Shown: positions 44,549-57,555, numbered from the stretch's first letter. The stretch is DNA of 64,000 nucleotides from Agrypnia vestita (GCA_016648135.1 JADDOH010000162.1:1-64000), one strand, 5' to 3'. Notes: generated by a model not told the origin, from the letters alone. Translations and numbers: made by a program.

Positions 44549-45439
44549 CGAACTTTTACAAGCGGTGATAACGCGACATATACAAAAGGTTACAATTACG
44601 CAATCCCTGTTTCTTCCCCTGCTTCAATATACTAATGTATGTATGTATGTTATCTGTACGTCAAAGTATAGATTCGCAAAAAAAGTTCGCATTAGGTACT
44701 GTTTTAAAAAAATTGTCAGTAAATTTTATGCTTTAAATTATATTTGTAAACAAATATATATATAAAAATTTTATTTCTGAAAAAAACCTAGATTTTACAT
44801 TTTACTGACCTCAGATTTAACTGATAAAATTTCCGGTCTATATGTCGTACGTAAAAATTAACAACCTATTAATTTTAAAATCTTTTAAACAAAGATTTGA
44901 TCATAATTAAAATAACCGGTTATTTGTTATTAATTTGCTGATATTTTTTGCAGATTTATTGGGAAAAACGCTAGCAATTTCGCCTACATAAATAAATATT
45001 AAAAAATATGTACAACTACTTCTTTTTTAAAAATTAAACTCGTACAAATTCAATTTTAATTAAGCAAACGTATCTTCATAAGTAGAAACGGGTAAACTAA
45101 CTAATTCTACTCATTCGGGAAACCTACTTTAATAAATAACGGCTTTAAAAAACATTCCTACGCCCATTAGTCATTAAGAAGGCAAGAAATCATTTGCATC
45201 CTTAATATTTTGAAACAAATATTTTATAAATAATAAATATGAAATTTATTAATATACTAAAGTTGTATTATTAAAAATTTGAAAAATTGGTTGGTGCATG
45301 TCAGAAAAATCAACATTGGATATGTTAATGTAATTCCATCTTACCTGAATTAACATCTTAAGCACATCATAAGTAAGCCAATAAACTGACTTATTTGTCT
45401 CATGTATTATAAGGTCACGTTTCAAGTTCGTTGTCCATT
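44546..45439. other. AT-rich non-coding DNA
   Basis: Nothing recognised. Confidence 0.5.
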
Positions 45440-45800
45440 CCAATGTCCCATAGTTGTCTCAGCTAAGGCTCGTCCGAACACAATCAAACCTTAAGCGAGC
45501 GGTCGCTTATATAAGGGTAGTGAGTGAAAAGCGAAGATCTCGTAGGCCGATGCTAATTTGTAAAGTGTATCATTTACTTTGTGTTTTTTGTTAAAGTGTC
45601 GCAGAACTTAGCACACTTCTTGCTGGTGTGCGGACACGTATCTTCGGTGCTACCAAGGAATGGTAGTCGGCCCACGCGTCGGGACTCTTCTAGAACGAAA
45701 AGCGCGGGAATACGGGAAACATAAATTCGTTGAGAATTCTTTAATCGCTTCGTGTATAATTCTTCAATCGGCCAGAAGCTGAGAATTGGGCGGAAATTAT
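45440..45800. other. GC-richer island, non-coding
   Basis: Balanced block (GGTAGTCGGCCCACGCGTCG near 45661) without a recognisable frame. Candidate conserved DNA. Confidence 0.35.
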
Positions 45801-46565
45801 CGTCGTCGAATTCTTAGCTTTTGTGTTGCCGACATAAATATTTCAATGGTCAAGAATGGTTAAGAGTGATGCAATTTGGTAACGTGATATTTTGGATGTG
45901 TTCGTTAAGTAAAACTGAAGAAAATGTAAGCAGATTAATGATGTTTTGCATTTATAACATGTTTAAAACTACGTTTAAAAATATTTCCCTAGAAAGGTAC
46001 TAGCGGAAAATATTTAGCTGGCCGATTATGGCATGCCGAATTGATAAACCAGGAAATTGAAAAAAAATATACATTTGAACAAGTTTTAATGCCGTTTGTT
46101 TCTTGGCTAACAGATTTATGCTTCATCTGCACTCCCAGAGGTTAAGTCAAACGTTTCAGCTCACTCAGCCGGTGATGCGGGATGTGGCTGTATTTCCGTA
46201 TTTATAATTAAAATATCATGTGCGCACGCGGCTTTTTGGAGTAGGTAGGTAATAATATGATTTTTTTCTCAATCTATTATGCATGTATTATAATGTATCA
46301 TAGCACGAACCACACTTTCAAAAAACGCGAGTGAGAATGAATAGGAATGAATATTCGCCCGACGCGTTACTGTCTCGCTAGCACGCATCTATAGCGCTCA
46401 GCGCAACAGAGGCCACTTTAAAATATTTATTTTTATTAAACTGAAAACAAAGATACAACATTTATTTTGTTTCATACCAGTTTGCCTCAAAAATAATTCA
46501 CCATTCCGATTACCTTCCCGTAATGAGAAAATTGGAATTTTTTTGGAATTTTTAAAATTCTAATT
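45801..46565. other. non-coding DNA
   Basis: Nothing recognised. Confidence 0.5.
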
Positions 46566-46568
46566 TGC

Positions 46569-46712
46569 AACAACCGTAGAACTTGTATGAGAAGATGTAT
46601 GAATGTGGCCGAAGCAAAAGTGGTGTGCCAGGATAGAAGAGTGTGGCGTTCAATCCTCTCTGCCTACCCCTGCGGGGAAACAGCGTGATGGTTAGTTAGT
46701 TAGTCTAATTAA
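46569..46712 (+). mobile_element. RTE-like non-LTR C-terminal end, frame open
   Basis: Reads NNRRTCMRRCMNVAEAK, VVCQDRR, VWRSILSAYPCGETA and a TGA stop at 46686-46688. The sequence then runs straight into a (GTTA)n tail (GGTTAGTTAGTTAGT). It is the last 39 codons of the endonuclease-reverse transcriptase of a non-LTR element, 5' truncated at about 46565. The same tail block in poorer state is seen at 2.0, 17.7, 48.0, 52.4 and 58.4 kb. Confidence 0.83.
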
Positions 46713-46756
46713 ATCATCGTGTTTCCATAATATGTCTATTGAGTATCTTGTTTAGC

Positions 46757-46975
46757 AGAGGCGTACAGTGAGAACATGGAAGCATGACAAAATCGAAATA
46801 AAATATATATTTCGTAATATTTCTGTGTCAATTATTATTACGCGATTCATATTTTAATATGGCATAATACTCTGTCACATAAATATTTTATTTTGATATT
46901 TTTTCCAAAATATATGCTTACGAAAAATGCATGCTTTAATGTACTCACTGCACGCGCCTTGGTATCGTTTGAGTA
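46757..46975. mobile_element. TIR element, repeat E copy 3
   Basis: The left end AGAGGCGTACAGTGAGAACA with GGAAGCATGA is the imperfect complement of the right end TCATGC-like/TGTACTCACTGCACGCGCCT. Interior block CTCTGTCACATAAATATTTT and TTTTTTCCAAAATATATGCT is shared with 24.8 and 26.2 kb. About 219 bp. Confidence 0.75.
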
Positions 46976-47539
46976 TTATTAGTTTGAGAATCAAGTATCC
47001 AAAAATATATATTGAGTATCAGTTTTTATATTGTGACCTACATGCAAATAACTTTTTTAACGCAATATTTAAAAAGATAGATTAGATTTTTATCAGGACA
47101 TTCACTGCAAATGCATATTTCGGTGTTTTTATAATAAAATGTGAGTTTTATTATTTGTTTATATCAGAATGAGTACGCTAGACAATATTTTTTAAGACAA
47201 TAGTTAGATAGAATCTTTTTTCTATTATATAAAAGTAATAAATTGAACATTATTTACAATAATTAAGAAAATATAAGCATTTGTCGACAACCCGCGGCCA
47301 AAAAATTCATCTTAGAAAAAATCGGTAGATTCTGAATATTTATATGTACGCAGGGTATATTTTCTTACGAGTATAAAGCTAGCATTATGACGATAAAACC
47401 GTACTAAAACAATTAAGAAATGTTCATTATTTATAAAGTTGTAAGTTTTTAAACTTGTATAAAATTTTTACGTTTTTTGATGATTTTGAAACGCTTTTTA
47501 ATTACAGTTTTCCTTATATACTTTACATACATCGGTTAA
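46976..47539. other. AT-rich non-coding DNA
   Basis: Nothing recognised. Confidence 0.5.
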
Positions 47540-47815
47540 AAATATATTGCCCTTGGTGCGAGTACCGATGACGAGCCCAGATGGTGAATTAACCATACAA
47601 GCCGAGTCGCTGCCACTCGTGACGTTGCGGAAAGTGAAATTGTTCCCCGACTCAGCACAAATGTTCTGTGAAATGGTCACAATGACTTTTTATAGGCCCG
47701 GTCCATCACGACCTTCTCGGCGCTCTTTAGGGACGCGAGTGATCTTAATCTCGCACACGGACGGAACCTTTTCGCTTCTAAAGGAGGCTTCGCTGGGTTA
47801 ACCCACGATACGAAG
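47540..47815. other. balanced-composition block with frames on both strands
   Basis: An 84-codon plus frame and a 60-codon minus frame overlap here. The sequence is complex, but neither translation contains a domain I recognise and no splice-site context decides between them. Possible exon or conserved non-coding DNA. Confidence 0.3.
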
Positions 47816-48027
47816 ACAAAAATAGCCATAATTTTTTCAGATTATTTTATTTTCTTTTTTGGGCTTGAAGAGTAATTAATTGATTATTTCTCTATCATTG
47901 TTTTTTTATTAATTTTTTTATTACTTACTCCATTGTTTTCGTCATTATTCATGTGAAAACGTCTTAGTGCTTATTATCCTCTTCCACATCCACGCCATCA
48001 CCCTAACCCCTACCCATTATTTACTTA

Positions 48028-48440
48028 ACATCGCATCCCCGCAGGGGTAGAGAGCCATACTCTTCTGACTGACGTACAACTCTGGACCTATACATTCATA
48101 CATCTTCGCAAGCAAGCTCAACGGATGTTGAGGCTCGAAACAGAACCATCTTCCAGTATCTGGTTAATCTGGTCATGCCACTTCCGTGGCCGCCCTCTCT
48201 TTCTGGCACCGTCAACACTTGCGTCGTATACTTTTCTTACTACCATTCCCTCATTCATTCGCTCAATATGCCCAAACCATTTGAGCGACCGTTTTTAATT
48301 CCATTAATCATGCAAAGATCAGCTTTACATTCTCTCTAATATCTTTATTCTTTACTCCATCATAAATGGATTTGCCACACGTGCGTTTAAGTGATCTCAT
48401 CTTCACTTGCAGTCTCTTTTCGTTTCACTTCTTTCCCACT
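48028..48440 (-). mobile_element. RTE-like non-LTR fragment, 3' ~400 bp
   Basis: On the minus strand the broken frames give LKRTCGKSIYDGVKNKDIRE, then [12 protein letters not shown] (frame-shifted from the usual WFGHIERM block), [24 protein letters not shown]-like and finally the YPCGDAM-like tail with CCGCAGGGGTAGAGAGCC on the plus strand. The longest stretch of this family in the window. Multiple frameshifts. Confidence 0.8.
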
Positions 48441-50746
48441 ACTCAAAAATATCGTACCTAAATATCGTACCACCTAAAAATATACTCAAAAAAATATATG
48501 ATAAAAAGTTACCAAAAAATTCGTTATAATCACTACCATAGTGACTAGTCCATGTAGGTAACCAATACTTTCAGTCAATAAATAAGTCTTAGCTCTAAAA
48601 AAATAAAATAAAAATATATTGATATCAAATTATGAAATCACATGACTGACAAAATCATCAAAGTAAATTGCGAATAACAATGAACAAAGACAAGTGGCAC
48701 TCTCGGGGAGGCTTTCATTCATGGATAGAAAATGGCTAATAATGATATCGGCAGTGACCTTCCGTCACAAAGAAGAGGAAACGAATGATAAATCTTTCGC
48801 GTACGAATTGAGTTGCCAGTAACACAGTAGAAAGAGCAATACAAGGACGATAAAAAGATTAGATTAGAAAGGGTGGAATTCCGATGGTAGTTCCCCTTAT
48901 TTGCGAAAAATTTGTACATTGCAGGACAAGTTTTGCAATCCTGTTAATTTTCTGAAGAAAAAAAAATCCAATGTATTTTTTCATGGTATTCAGATTAATT
49001 TGTCCGAGGCACAACCCAAAGGCAAGTTTTACCTTTCAGTTAATTTTCTAAAATGTAGTGTCTAATACATATTTTTAAAGACAATGGTTTATAAATGCGG
49101 GTAATTTTCTAAAAAGATTTGTCCGTAGCATATATCAAAGATAGAGACAAGTTAGGTTTTAAATAACAGCGTTTCTCTATGAATAAATAAATTTTACGGA
49201 CCTAATATGTATGTAATAAAGAAATTTACATAGAAATGGAAAAGGGTTCAATGAACTGAGTCACGTCCTGAACAAAAATAACCTCTAGTTAAAAATAACG
49301 ACAAAAACAACATCTTTACGTTTAATCTGTACGCCTCTGGAATAACAAAGAGGCCATTTTAATCATCTCTGCAATCTAGGGATAATGGTTTCAATCGCCA
49401 GCGAGTCGTTCTTATTAAGGTATTTCAGTGTTGAGATTCATAATTATTTTTTACGTGTCTTAAGGAATCTAATAACGTCCTTAATTGAGTTGTTATCGAT
49501 ACTTGTTTGTATAATCATGTCACATGGGTGCCAGGTGAATAATTCATAGTATAACTACAAGACGCGGATCGCTTTTGCTATATTATATATACAAACGTAT
49601 GGAAGGGAATAATTGGCGAGAGGAAGATGTAAATTTTATGGCAAGAAAATTCCTCACACAAACTGGGGAAAATAAAAATAAAATCCACGCAAACACTACT
49701 ACAGCGTACTATTTTTAAAATGTACAGTTTAAATATAAATACGCCTTAAGTGAAGGATATTATTATACGAACGTACGCCTAAATTATATATCTTAAATGT
49801 CTGTTAATTCTTGATTCGTCTGTATATCTCACACAAAACATGAAAATATATACCATATCATAAATTATAACATTAAGTTTACCTGTCTGTAAAATAATGT
49901 TTTATTTTTTTAATTATAATTTATATATATTTTTTAAATAATCCTGAATGTATAATGCGTGTATTATATGGATGAGACTGCCGTCGCGTTTGATAGCTTT
50001 CATTGCAATAAGTAGAACATACACTTTATTACTGCAAATTAGTGACTCAATTAGCGAGGCCTTCATTCGAGAGCTTGAGAAATAGCAGCAATGCTGGAAC
50101 ACTGTATGACCGTACTTATCAGTTATTTATAACTGTTGTGTTGACCATATATCGTTTAGACCTATAGTTTAGCAAATATCTATGATAACGATATAAAATA
50201 TTATTACAATTATGCTACGGTGTGCTCTATAATGTAATAATGTTGCCTGTCGTCTAATGATTATCAGACATTCTATCTTTATTTCGTTTGCAATACATAT
50301 TTACATACCTTGTTTATATATAATTAAAGAAAATTATGTAGATATACTATACAATCTACTACAATAAATGATATAATTAATCAATTCCTTAGAAATATTC
50401 ACTGTTTGTCCTGTTATTCTTTTATTTTTTTAACAAAGAGACCATAAACAGGTCATTAATGAACCTAATAGATGGTCCTAGAGAGACATTAGAGTACAAA
50501 GTATGAATATTTTATGAAAACAACTGTTCCAAAGAATACTTTGTCAACAATCATTTGTGATTAGTTAGAATATCAATATGCATAGGTACTAAATTAAAAG
50601 CTTATTTGAAGTTGTTTTGTTTGATGTGTAGAAATAAAACATTTCTTTGTTCATTCTACTAACTCGTTTTCTGTACATGAGGCTCGTTAAGCCCTATAAG
50701 GGAAATTATCAAGTAAATCAAACAACAAGTGTTTTTTTTTCTATAT
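48441..50746. other. AT-rich non-coding DNA
   Basis: No gene or repeat family recognised over 2.3 kb. Confidence 0.5.
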
Positions 50747-50892
50747 ATAAGGGGTATAAAAGCAAAGGCAGTAAAACTTATTTCCAATAAGTAGTCGGTT
50801 TCATAGATTCCTTGAGTAGTGACAGGTTTTTTGTATTTATCTCAGAAACAACTCAGTGGGATATTGTTGCCTGTGCTTTTACACCCCTCAAA
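50747..50892. mobile_element. MITE, family P short copy
   Basis: The left end GGGGTATAAAAGCAAAGGCA and the right end TGCCTGTGCTTTTACACCCC are inverted repeats with two mismatches in 20. The interior is short and not palindromic like the long copies. Total about 146 bp. Confidence 0.8.
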
Positions 50893-50952
50893 TATGATTA
50901 TGGAGTTCTGCAAACCATTTTTGGAAAGAGAAAATGTATTGTTCTAACACAA

Positions 50953-51183
50953 TCAAACTTAATAATTTCGTTGTTTGTCCGTCCTTCCGTCTGTCTGTCC
51001 CCGCAACGTCCGTAATTTCGTTCGAATTCACGGCTGAAAATGGAGATGGGGCTTGAACCCCGGGCCACCAAACCCAAAGCGGCCGTTTACCGCATGTTGC
51101 CACGGCTGCCTATAATATACAGGTAATAGTGCTTAGCACAGACGCGAGCCAGTGTTCCGTCATTTTTGACGGGTTGTAGCTAA
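50953..51183 (+). mobile_element. Helitron-like non-autonomous element, short copy
   Basis: Starts TCAAACTTAATAATTTCGTT and ends with the hairpin CCGTCATTTTTGACGG, seven bases, then CTAA followed by T: a 6-bp stem, 11 bp from a CTRR end, as expected for Helitrons. The middle contains GGGGCTTGAACCCCGGGCCA and GGCCGTTTACCGCATGTTGC. It is the unexpanded counterpart of 42739-43311, which has five tandem units where this copy has one. Confidence 0.8.
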
Positions 51184-51964
51184 TATATTTTAAAGGTATA
51201 TTATTGATGGATTTGACACTAGAAATTATTCATGATGACGATTAAATTGGATAAAAATATTAACTGTGTTACCTATACGTGGTAATAATTTTTTTTAATT
51301 AATCGACAGTTTGATACTTCACCTATCGACGAGAGATTCTGGTACTCTCGAAACTTATGTAGTAGAATATAAAAGTATAATTAAACTCACATAAAGGTAA
51401 TATATTAAATATTTTTCTTCCAATTTATTGATCATTATTTTAAAGGTGAAGCTTATGAAGCTGTCTGTACACCTGACGTCGAGATTAGTTGTCTAAAAAT
51501 ATTTTACCTTATACGATTAGGCAAGTCCTGGTTAGGTTATTTGCAATTTGAACACGGCAACCCTTCCGTGGAAGGGAGTGAGGGAATGAGCGATCGACGT
51601 ACCTGATGCACTTTCCACGCACGTCATATCCGAAGCGCGGCCCACTTAATGCGCAATGAGCCCCGCGATTTACACATGCAACACGATCTCTTTATTCCGT
51701 TTGGTGCGCGCGCTGTAAACACATCACGCTAGGAAGTCGGAACATGGACTATCGTTGCACAATATGGACCACGATGTTGAAATGAACTGGTCAGTGTTAT
51801 AATAAATAAATGAACGGAAGTCCACCATTAAAATATACTTTTTGATCTTTATAATAATGATTGCAATAACTATTCTGAATTTTCCTACGATCAGTTTGAA
51901 AAAATATTCTTTTGACATTAATTAACAAAGGTTTAGAAATTTTACACAAAAAACGAAGGATTAC
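51184..51964. other. non-coding DNA
   Basis: Nothing recognised. 51590-51720 is GC-richer (CCGAAGCGCGGCCCACTTAA). Confidence 0.5.
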
Positions 51965-52110
51965 CGTTATAAATTAGAAAAAGTGTTAATAGCAAATGAA
52001 ATAATACAAATAATCAACATAATTCTTTTTTGCGAATATGTAGTAGTTACCTTTTGAATTTGTTTCACATTAGTTCCTAATTAGTTATTAAATTCCTTTA
52101 AAAGATCATT
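51965..52110 (+). mobile_element. dispersed repeat D, copy 3 (5' half)
   Basis: AATTAGAAAAAGTGTTAATA, CTTTTTTGCGAATA and CACATTAGTTCCTAATTAGT match 23945-24060 and 37740-37790. The 3' part is missing. Confidence 0.6.
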
Positions 52111-52154
52111 TAATTGTTGATGCAATATCAACAGGAGAACTTACGGATTTTTAA

Positions 52155-52495
52155 AGAGTAAAGATATTAGGAATGTAAACCTGATCTTAGAATAATTAAT
52201 AGAATTAAAAAAGGGTCGCTCACATAGTTTGGACATGTTGAGCGAATGAATTAAGAAAGAATGGTAAGAAAGATATATAAAGCAAGTGTTGATGGCGCCA
52301 GAAAGAGAGGGCGACCGCGGAGGACGTGGCATGACCAGATTAACCAGATACTGGAAGATGGTCCCGCTAGAAGCCTCAATAACCGGCGAGCTGTATGAAT
52401 GTGGATGAGGCGAGAGATGTATGTCAGGTCAGAAGAGTGTGGCACTCTATCCTCTCTGCCTACCCCCACGGTGAAACGGCGTGATGGTAAGTAAG
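52155..52495 (+). mobile_element. RTE-like non-LTR fragment, plus strand
   Basis: Broken frame containing [40 protein letters not shown] and SLNNRRAV followed by a stop. A shifted EECGTLSSLPTPT comes from the VWRSILSAYP region. It ends with GATGGTAAGTAAGTA, the (GTAA)n tail. Upstream it matches 48300-48370 in reverse. Pseudogene by several stops and frameshifts. Confidence 0.83.
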
Positions 52496-52796
52496 TACTT
52501 AAACTTTTCTGTCTCGACCAAACGAGCACCGGTCGTGTCTGCCATGGAGGAGGAGTCCTACGGAAATAGACATAAGCGGTCATTTTTTTTCAAAATTTTT
52601 GCCATAACATATTAGTTTGATATGTAGGTACCATAATAATTGTAAAAAACTTGTAAAAATGTTATTCAATTTCTACCTAAATTTTACCCTCCCCTTAACT
52701 TAAACAGTGTTTTATTGTTATTTTTAAAAACAATACAATTGATATCTCTATTTTATGATGCATTTCACTACCACAGGTAGGTACATAATACATACA

Positions 52797-52990
52797 ACTT
52801 CCAAAAAATGAATAAGCATGGTATATTCTATCATGGGTGGAAATGGCGAATGTTACAATTGTGTAAAGTGATCACTTAAGCCAACCAAAAGACAGGTCAT
52901 AAGTCCTGTTACACCCAAATGACTTCTATACCTACTTTCCCATAATTAATACAGTTTCGTCTCTATGAGATATCTATAATATACACTAAT
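52797..52990 (+). mobile_element. dispersed repeat F, copy 2
   Basis: ACTTCCAAAAAATGAATA, GGTATATTCTATCATGGGTG, TGTAAAGTGATCACTTAAGC, ACACCCAAATGACTTCTATA and GTCTCTATGAGATATCTATA: the same order as 60290-60490. Class unknown, no coding capacity. Confidence 0.8.
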
Positions 52991-53214
52991 TGAGGTACAT
53001 AATATTTTGACATCATCACGTGATAGATTTTGTTGACCTAGCCTCCACGTACTCTATACATGTGCGGTAATTCTATATCTCACATAACGTATAACTTTTT
53101 GTAACCTAACAATTTTTTTTCTACAGTGTTAGTAATATCTCAAACAAAGCGTATTCTGCAGTTTTTGCAAGTTATTCTCCTAAGGCATCGTTTATTAAAG
53201 TAAAAGTTCTTTTG

Positions 53215-53285
53215 AAGCGTAGATTTTTTACGGAAAGGGGTTGCTTGATTGGTGGAGAACGCAAAAATCTATGCTTTAAATGATT
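53215..53285 (+). repeat. short dispersed repeat with hairpin (shared with 28.75 kb)
   Basis: GCGTAGATTTTT and AAAAATCTATGC form an imperfect hairpin enclosing GGGGTTGCTTGATTGGTGGA, which is shared with 28.77 kb. Confidence 0.6.
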
Positions 53286-55429
53286 TTTTTCTTTAATCCA
53301 ACATGATAAAACCGGGCTTTACTAGCATCAAATTTTTTTACATTATCCATCAAAAACCTGTTCATAGTCGGTATTCGGTATGCACTTTTATAAATTACAT
53401 CGTATGCTTTATTTGATGATAGATAATAATATAATATTGTACATTTACAAGAACCGTGCTATAAAATACACAAATATTTGATAACGCTGCTTCCGTTTCA
53501 GTCGACAATATTATTATCAATATGTATTACTATCTGGTTCAGAACCCTGCTTTGAATATTTTTTAATTGCGCCATGATTTATAATAAACACGGAGTACAT
53601 TTGAAGAACGCCATCAAGTTTAATAAAATTAATAGACTCACCTTCCTGCCGCGCTAACTACTTCAAGAAAACTAGTCCGCGCACTAATGTCATAATTTCG
53701 TGTAAAGCATAATATCCTATGCTCAGGTGTAATCAAATACGATTTGTTAAGTCTCACTCTTGCGCAGTTCTACGTTCCTTCGTGCATTTTAAAGCCTTGC
53801 AACATGGAATGATGCTAAATTAGTTGTCACTTTGATTAAGTGCATCCCTAATAGACAGCCTTTAGATGCGTCATGGAGAGTGTTTTGTTTCTCTGAAACG
53901 CCAAGTTCGCTAATTAGTGCCGCTTTTTTACGGGTTGATTTGTTCCTTTGTTTTTACGAGAAGTCTTCGCAACACCTTTTAATACAACAGTCAATACCGG
54001 CTAGAGAAGCACCCTGTATTCGACATGTAAAGTGAAATGTCATATTGTCGCGTTTGAGCTGAAAAGCGAACAAATATTTTAATATGATGTAACAAAAAGA
54101 CTTTCAGTTTATAAACGTGGATCTAGCCTGCCGTATAATGATGGTCGCACATGTTTTATTCAGTTGAATCTCCCATATCACGTATCAGTCGTTCCTCTGT
54201 TAAAGGCAGCTTGTTTATAAGCAGAGATTCTAGTAGAACCCTTACTAGACCTGTTACTAGCAGTACTGAGACTGAACGAACCAGAACGAAAGAGTGAATA
54301 TATGTAAGCTACAACCATAAGTTAGATGATAGACCAAGTTTCTTAGTGTGAAGCGAAAAACTCCTGCCTCTTAATGCATTTATATGACTCTACATAGAAA
54401 CTAGGTAAATAAATGTATGAATTACATTATTTTTATTTGACGAGGAACTAAGCAAGTATTGAAGACCATGCTAAAAGAGAGGTTTACAGCTGTAGAAAAT
54501 AAGTAGTGTGCTATAAGAACTGAGTACTTCAATAATTACCGACGTACGAGTATAGAAACAAAATATCATAAATGAGAAAAACATGGAAATACGAAGATGT
54601 CGACGAAATTTATATCATGTTTTCAGATGGTCATGAACTACGAACCTTTAACAAAACTATCCTACAATGTAAGAAGAAGAATACGTCGTAGGATGTCAGA
54701 ATCATGGCACTTTGTTCATAGATGCCACTACAGTGTGCTTCCCTTCTGGTACTAGGTAGTAGATAGACCGGCTCTAGAATGCCTCGCCGAGGATAAAAAT
54801 AAAAATACCGTGAAAAACAGAACCTATATATTTTCTCGGTGTAAAGTTTTTATACACATCATTGTGTCAGGAATGTTCAATTAAAGCAGAAACGCGTGTA
54901 TAAGTGCATTCGCTGCGTCTAGATTGACTGTTTTTATTTTGATATAAAGTGCAGTTTAGTTTTACCAGAGAATTAACCTGGCTACTCATGGGTATTTTTA
55001 GCACCAATTTGTAGATTAAATTATGATAAAATATTTACCATATAAAAATAGCTGTACTTCAAACTAGTGATATTTCAAACAGTAATTTTTGTTTTATGTA
55101 GTGTAACATAATTAAAATGTCTATTAAAAATAAGTAGCTATCTTTGAATCTTTCTCGGGTCTTATTGTCGTTTATTTAGCCTTTATATTAGAAAACAGTA
55201 TTTATCTTTACAGTTTTTCGCATTTACGATGTAAGTAATTCTAAATTATTTTAATTAATTCCAAACAAGTATTAAAAATGAAAAAAAAATCTCACGCGAC
55301 ATTAATATCTACTTAAATAAAAAATCACGTTTGGTATTAAGTATTAAACTTATTCGGGAATATGATATTAAATTATTATTCCCTCTGAACGAAACGAAAC
55401 CACCAATTTAATTCACTTGGATGCATTTT
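53286..55429. other. non-coding DNA
   Basis: No gene or repeat family recognised over 2.1 kb. A short 67-codon plus frame at 53832-54035 is not recognisable. Confidence 0.5.
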
Positions 55430-55830
55430 TCCCATTCATTTTCACACCTCGGCGCATTAATGACTATGTGTCAAGCGGCGGATAAATAAAAAATGACAAC
55501 AGCCGACCGGTCCCCGTGTCAGGGACATGTAGAGACAAGACAAGGGAAAAGAGCGGGAAAAAATGAACAGGGTGGACGGAGAGGGGAGTATCGAGCCTCG
55601 ATAGCAATCAACAACTAGCTATAAAATCCACTAATTACCGTCGTGTTAGCTTAGCGCGTCGACCCGCACGCCCACATAACCTGTGTACAGATTGTTCCAA
55701 CTTAAATTATCGGCTCCACCGGTCGCTCTGTCCCTTTCTGGTGCTCGACACTCGATACCTACTCCGCGGACATTGAACAATCTGTATCGGGATTCGAGAT
55801 TGAAAATCAACTCTCTCTCTGGGATAATAA
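55430..55830. other. GC-richer island, non-coding
   Basis: Balanced to GC-rich block (CACCTCGGCGCATTAATGAC, CAGCCGACCGGTCCCCGTGT) with homeodomain-type ATTA cores. No recognisable frame. Confidence 0.4.
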
Positions 55831-56019
55831 TTTGCGAAGCAGTTTTATAAATATTTATGTCAAAACATGAAAAGCACCGTGCGGTTTCTCTTTTACGCGT
55901 CCAAGAGTGAAAATGATGTATCAATCAATTTGAGAGGATGAATTTTCTCAACATTCTCGGTCATAATGTTAATTTGTGTAACATCTTCCACGGCAAACTA
56001 GAGGATCGAATTATTAAAC

Positions 56020-56600
56020 CTATTGAACCGCGGCAGATCGACCTTACAATTGTAAGTTTAATAGTGCAATAACTCTGGCAATGCGATCTGGTTGGAGAAC
56101 TCTCTCTCCACTCTTCACACATGGGCTCGCTGCAGGCCCTCGTCGACATCTTAAATCATGAATTGTCTCGAGGGGCCCGGAGACTGGATCCCTCGCAATA
56201 CAGAATCTTGCGCTGATAGGAGATTTCACGATTGAACACGGACGATTTCACGTTCCGCTTTGCTCTGCGGTTTCGTCTGCAGCAGTAAAACTGCAAATTT
56301 CACGGATATCTCCGACGTTGCAATATTTAGGATCATTGTTCGCCGGTCATTAAGTTTGTTTACAACTACAACTAAATTTAATTGAAACTTATAAATGTTA
56401 AAGCTTGTTTCGTATTTTATAGTGTTTGCAGCGGCGCATTAGTTTTCCCACCATTCTCTCGTCTTAACAGTTCTGCCGAGCACCGAATGTGCAGCGCTTC
56501 GTTAAAATAGTAATATGCTTTTTCGTCTTCCTCTCCTCAATATCCAATAATAGTTGTCGGCGATGAAGTCGGGGTGTGCAACAAACGAACAATGCGAATT
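56020..56600. other. GC-richer island, non-coding
   Basis: Complex, balanced sequence (GCTGCAGGCCCTCGTCGACA and GAGGGGCCCGGAGACTGGAT) with overlapping short minus frames that match nothing known. Candidate conserved regulatory DNA. Confidence 0.4.
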
Positions 56601-57555
56601 TCTCAACACCTGTGGTTTGTTAGAATTTACAATAATATCTGGCAGCTGAAATTGAAGGTTTTATAACTCCAGTCTTTTCTGAAAACCTTTCCACGTGCAG
56701 TGTAATAAATAAATAAGAAATACCCAAACCAAATGTAAATTTTCACACATCATACTATTATAAAGACGCTCTTGGCTGGACATATTCTATAATATATATT
56801 ATTTCATCTCCGTGCTGATATAAATATATGTAATAAGTAAAATAAGTTTAGATAAATAAAGAAAAAGGGAATAGATAAATTAATGATCTTAAAAAAAATA
56901 ACAAAAATATTACCAAGTTAATGCTTAATCTTTCTTATTGATTAATTTTTCTTTGAGGTCTTTCTTATTATTTTTTGTTAAAATTCACGAAAGTTTATCA
57001 TATATTTATTATTATAATTATAAGTATAAAATAAATATTATAAGTACATATTGCCTATTTATTAGTTACCTACCCCCGATATGAGCTGTCCATCGCGTGT
57101 CGTAAATCTAGTACCACGTTTATTTAGCTGAATCGATTTTTATAATAAGATAGCGTTAAATTAATAGGCTAGCTTCTTTAAAAAAATAGGTAGATTTTTA
57201 GTAATGCTTTCCGATGATTTATTAATTCATTTCATTGACGAATTTTGAATACCTTGTATTTTTTAATGTAAACCCCGTTATTTCGTATCTTTACCTTGAA
57301 TTTTTTAATGTAAAATTATAAAATATCTTGTTTTTTTTAATGTTTAACCCAGGTATTCCGTATCTTATTACCGATTTCGCTAAAGATTGGTATATAGTTT
57401 TCATGATCAGTATCGGAACATAACATAGATAGATGAAGATAATGATTAGTATTGTGAAGAAAAGCGTTTCTCCACGAACACACGGAACAGTCGTCGCGAA
57501 ACTCAACCCTCGATATCAACAGCGGGCTTATTTAAGGTTTAATTGATCATTTTTC
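56601..57555. other. AT-rich non-coding DNA
   Basis: Nothing recognised. Confidence 0.5.

Noticed and set aside
44481..44765. 94-codon frame rich in Ile and Tyr
   Set aside because: Begins as a translation of the (TA)n microsatellite; not a gene.
47498..47801. Overlapping plus (84-codon) and minus (60-codon) frames that look protein-like
   Set aside because: Neither resembles a known family, the minus frame opens with GTG, and the two are mutually exclusive; kept only as an unclassified block.
49190..49210. Solo mariner terminus (TTTTACGGACCTAATA resembles the TTAGGTCC end)
   Set aside because: Only about 10 bases match the terminus without gaps and the rest of the terminus is absent; likely chance.
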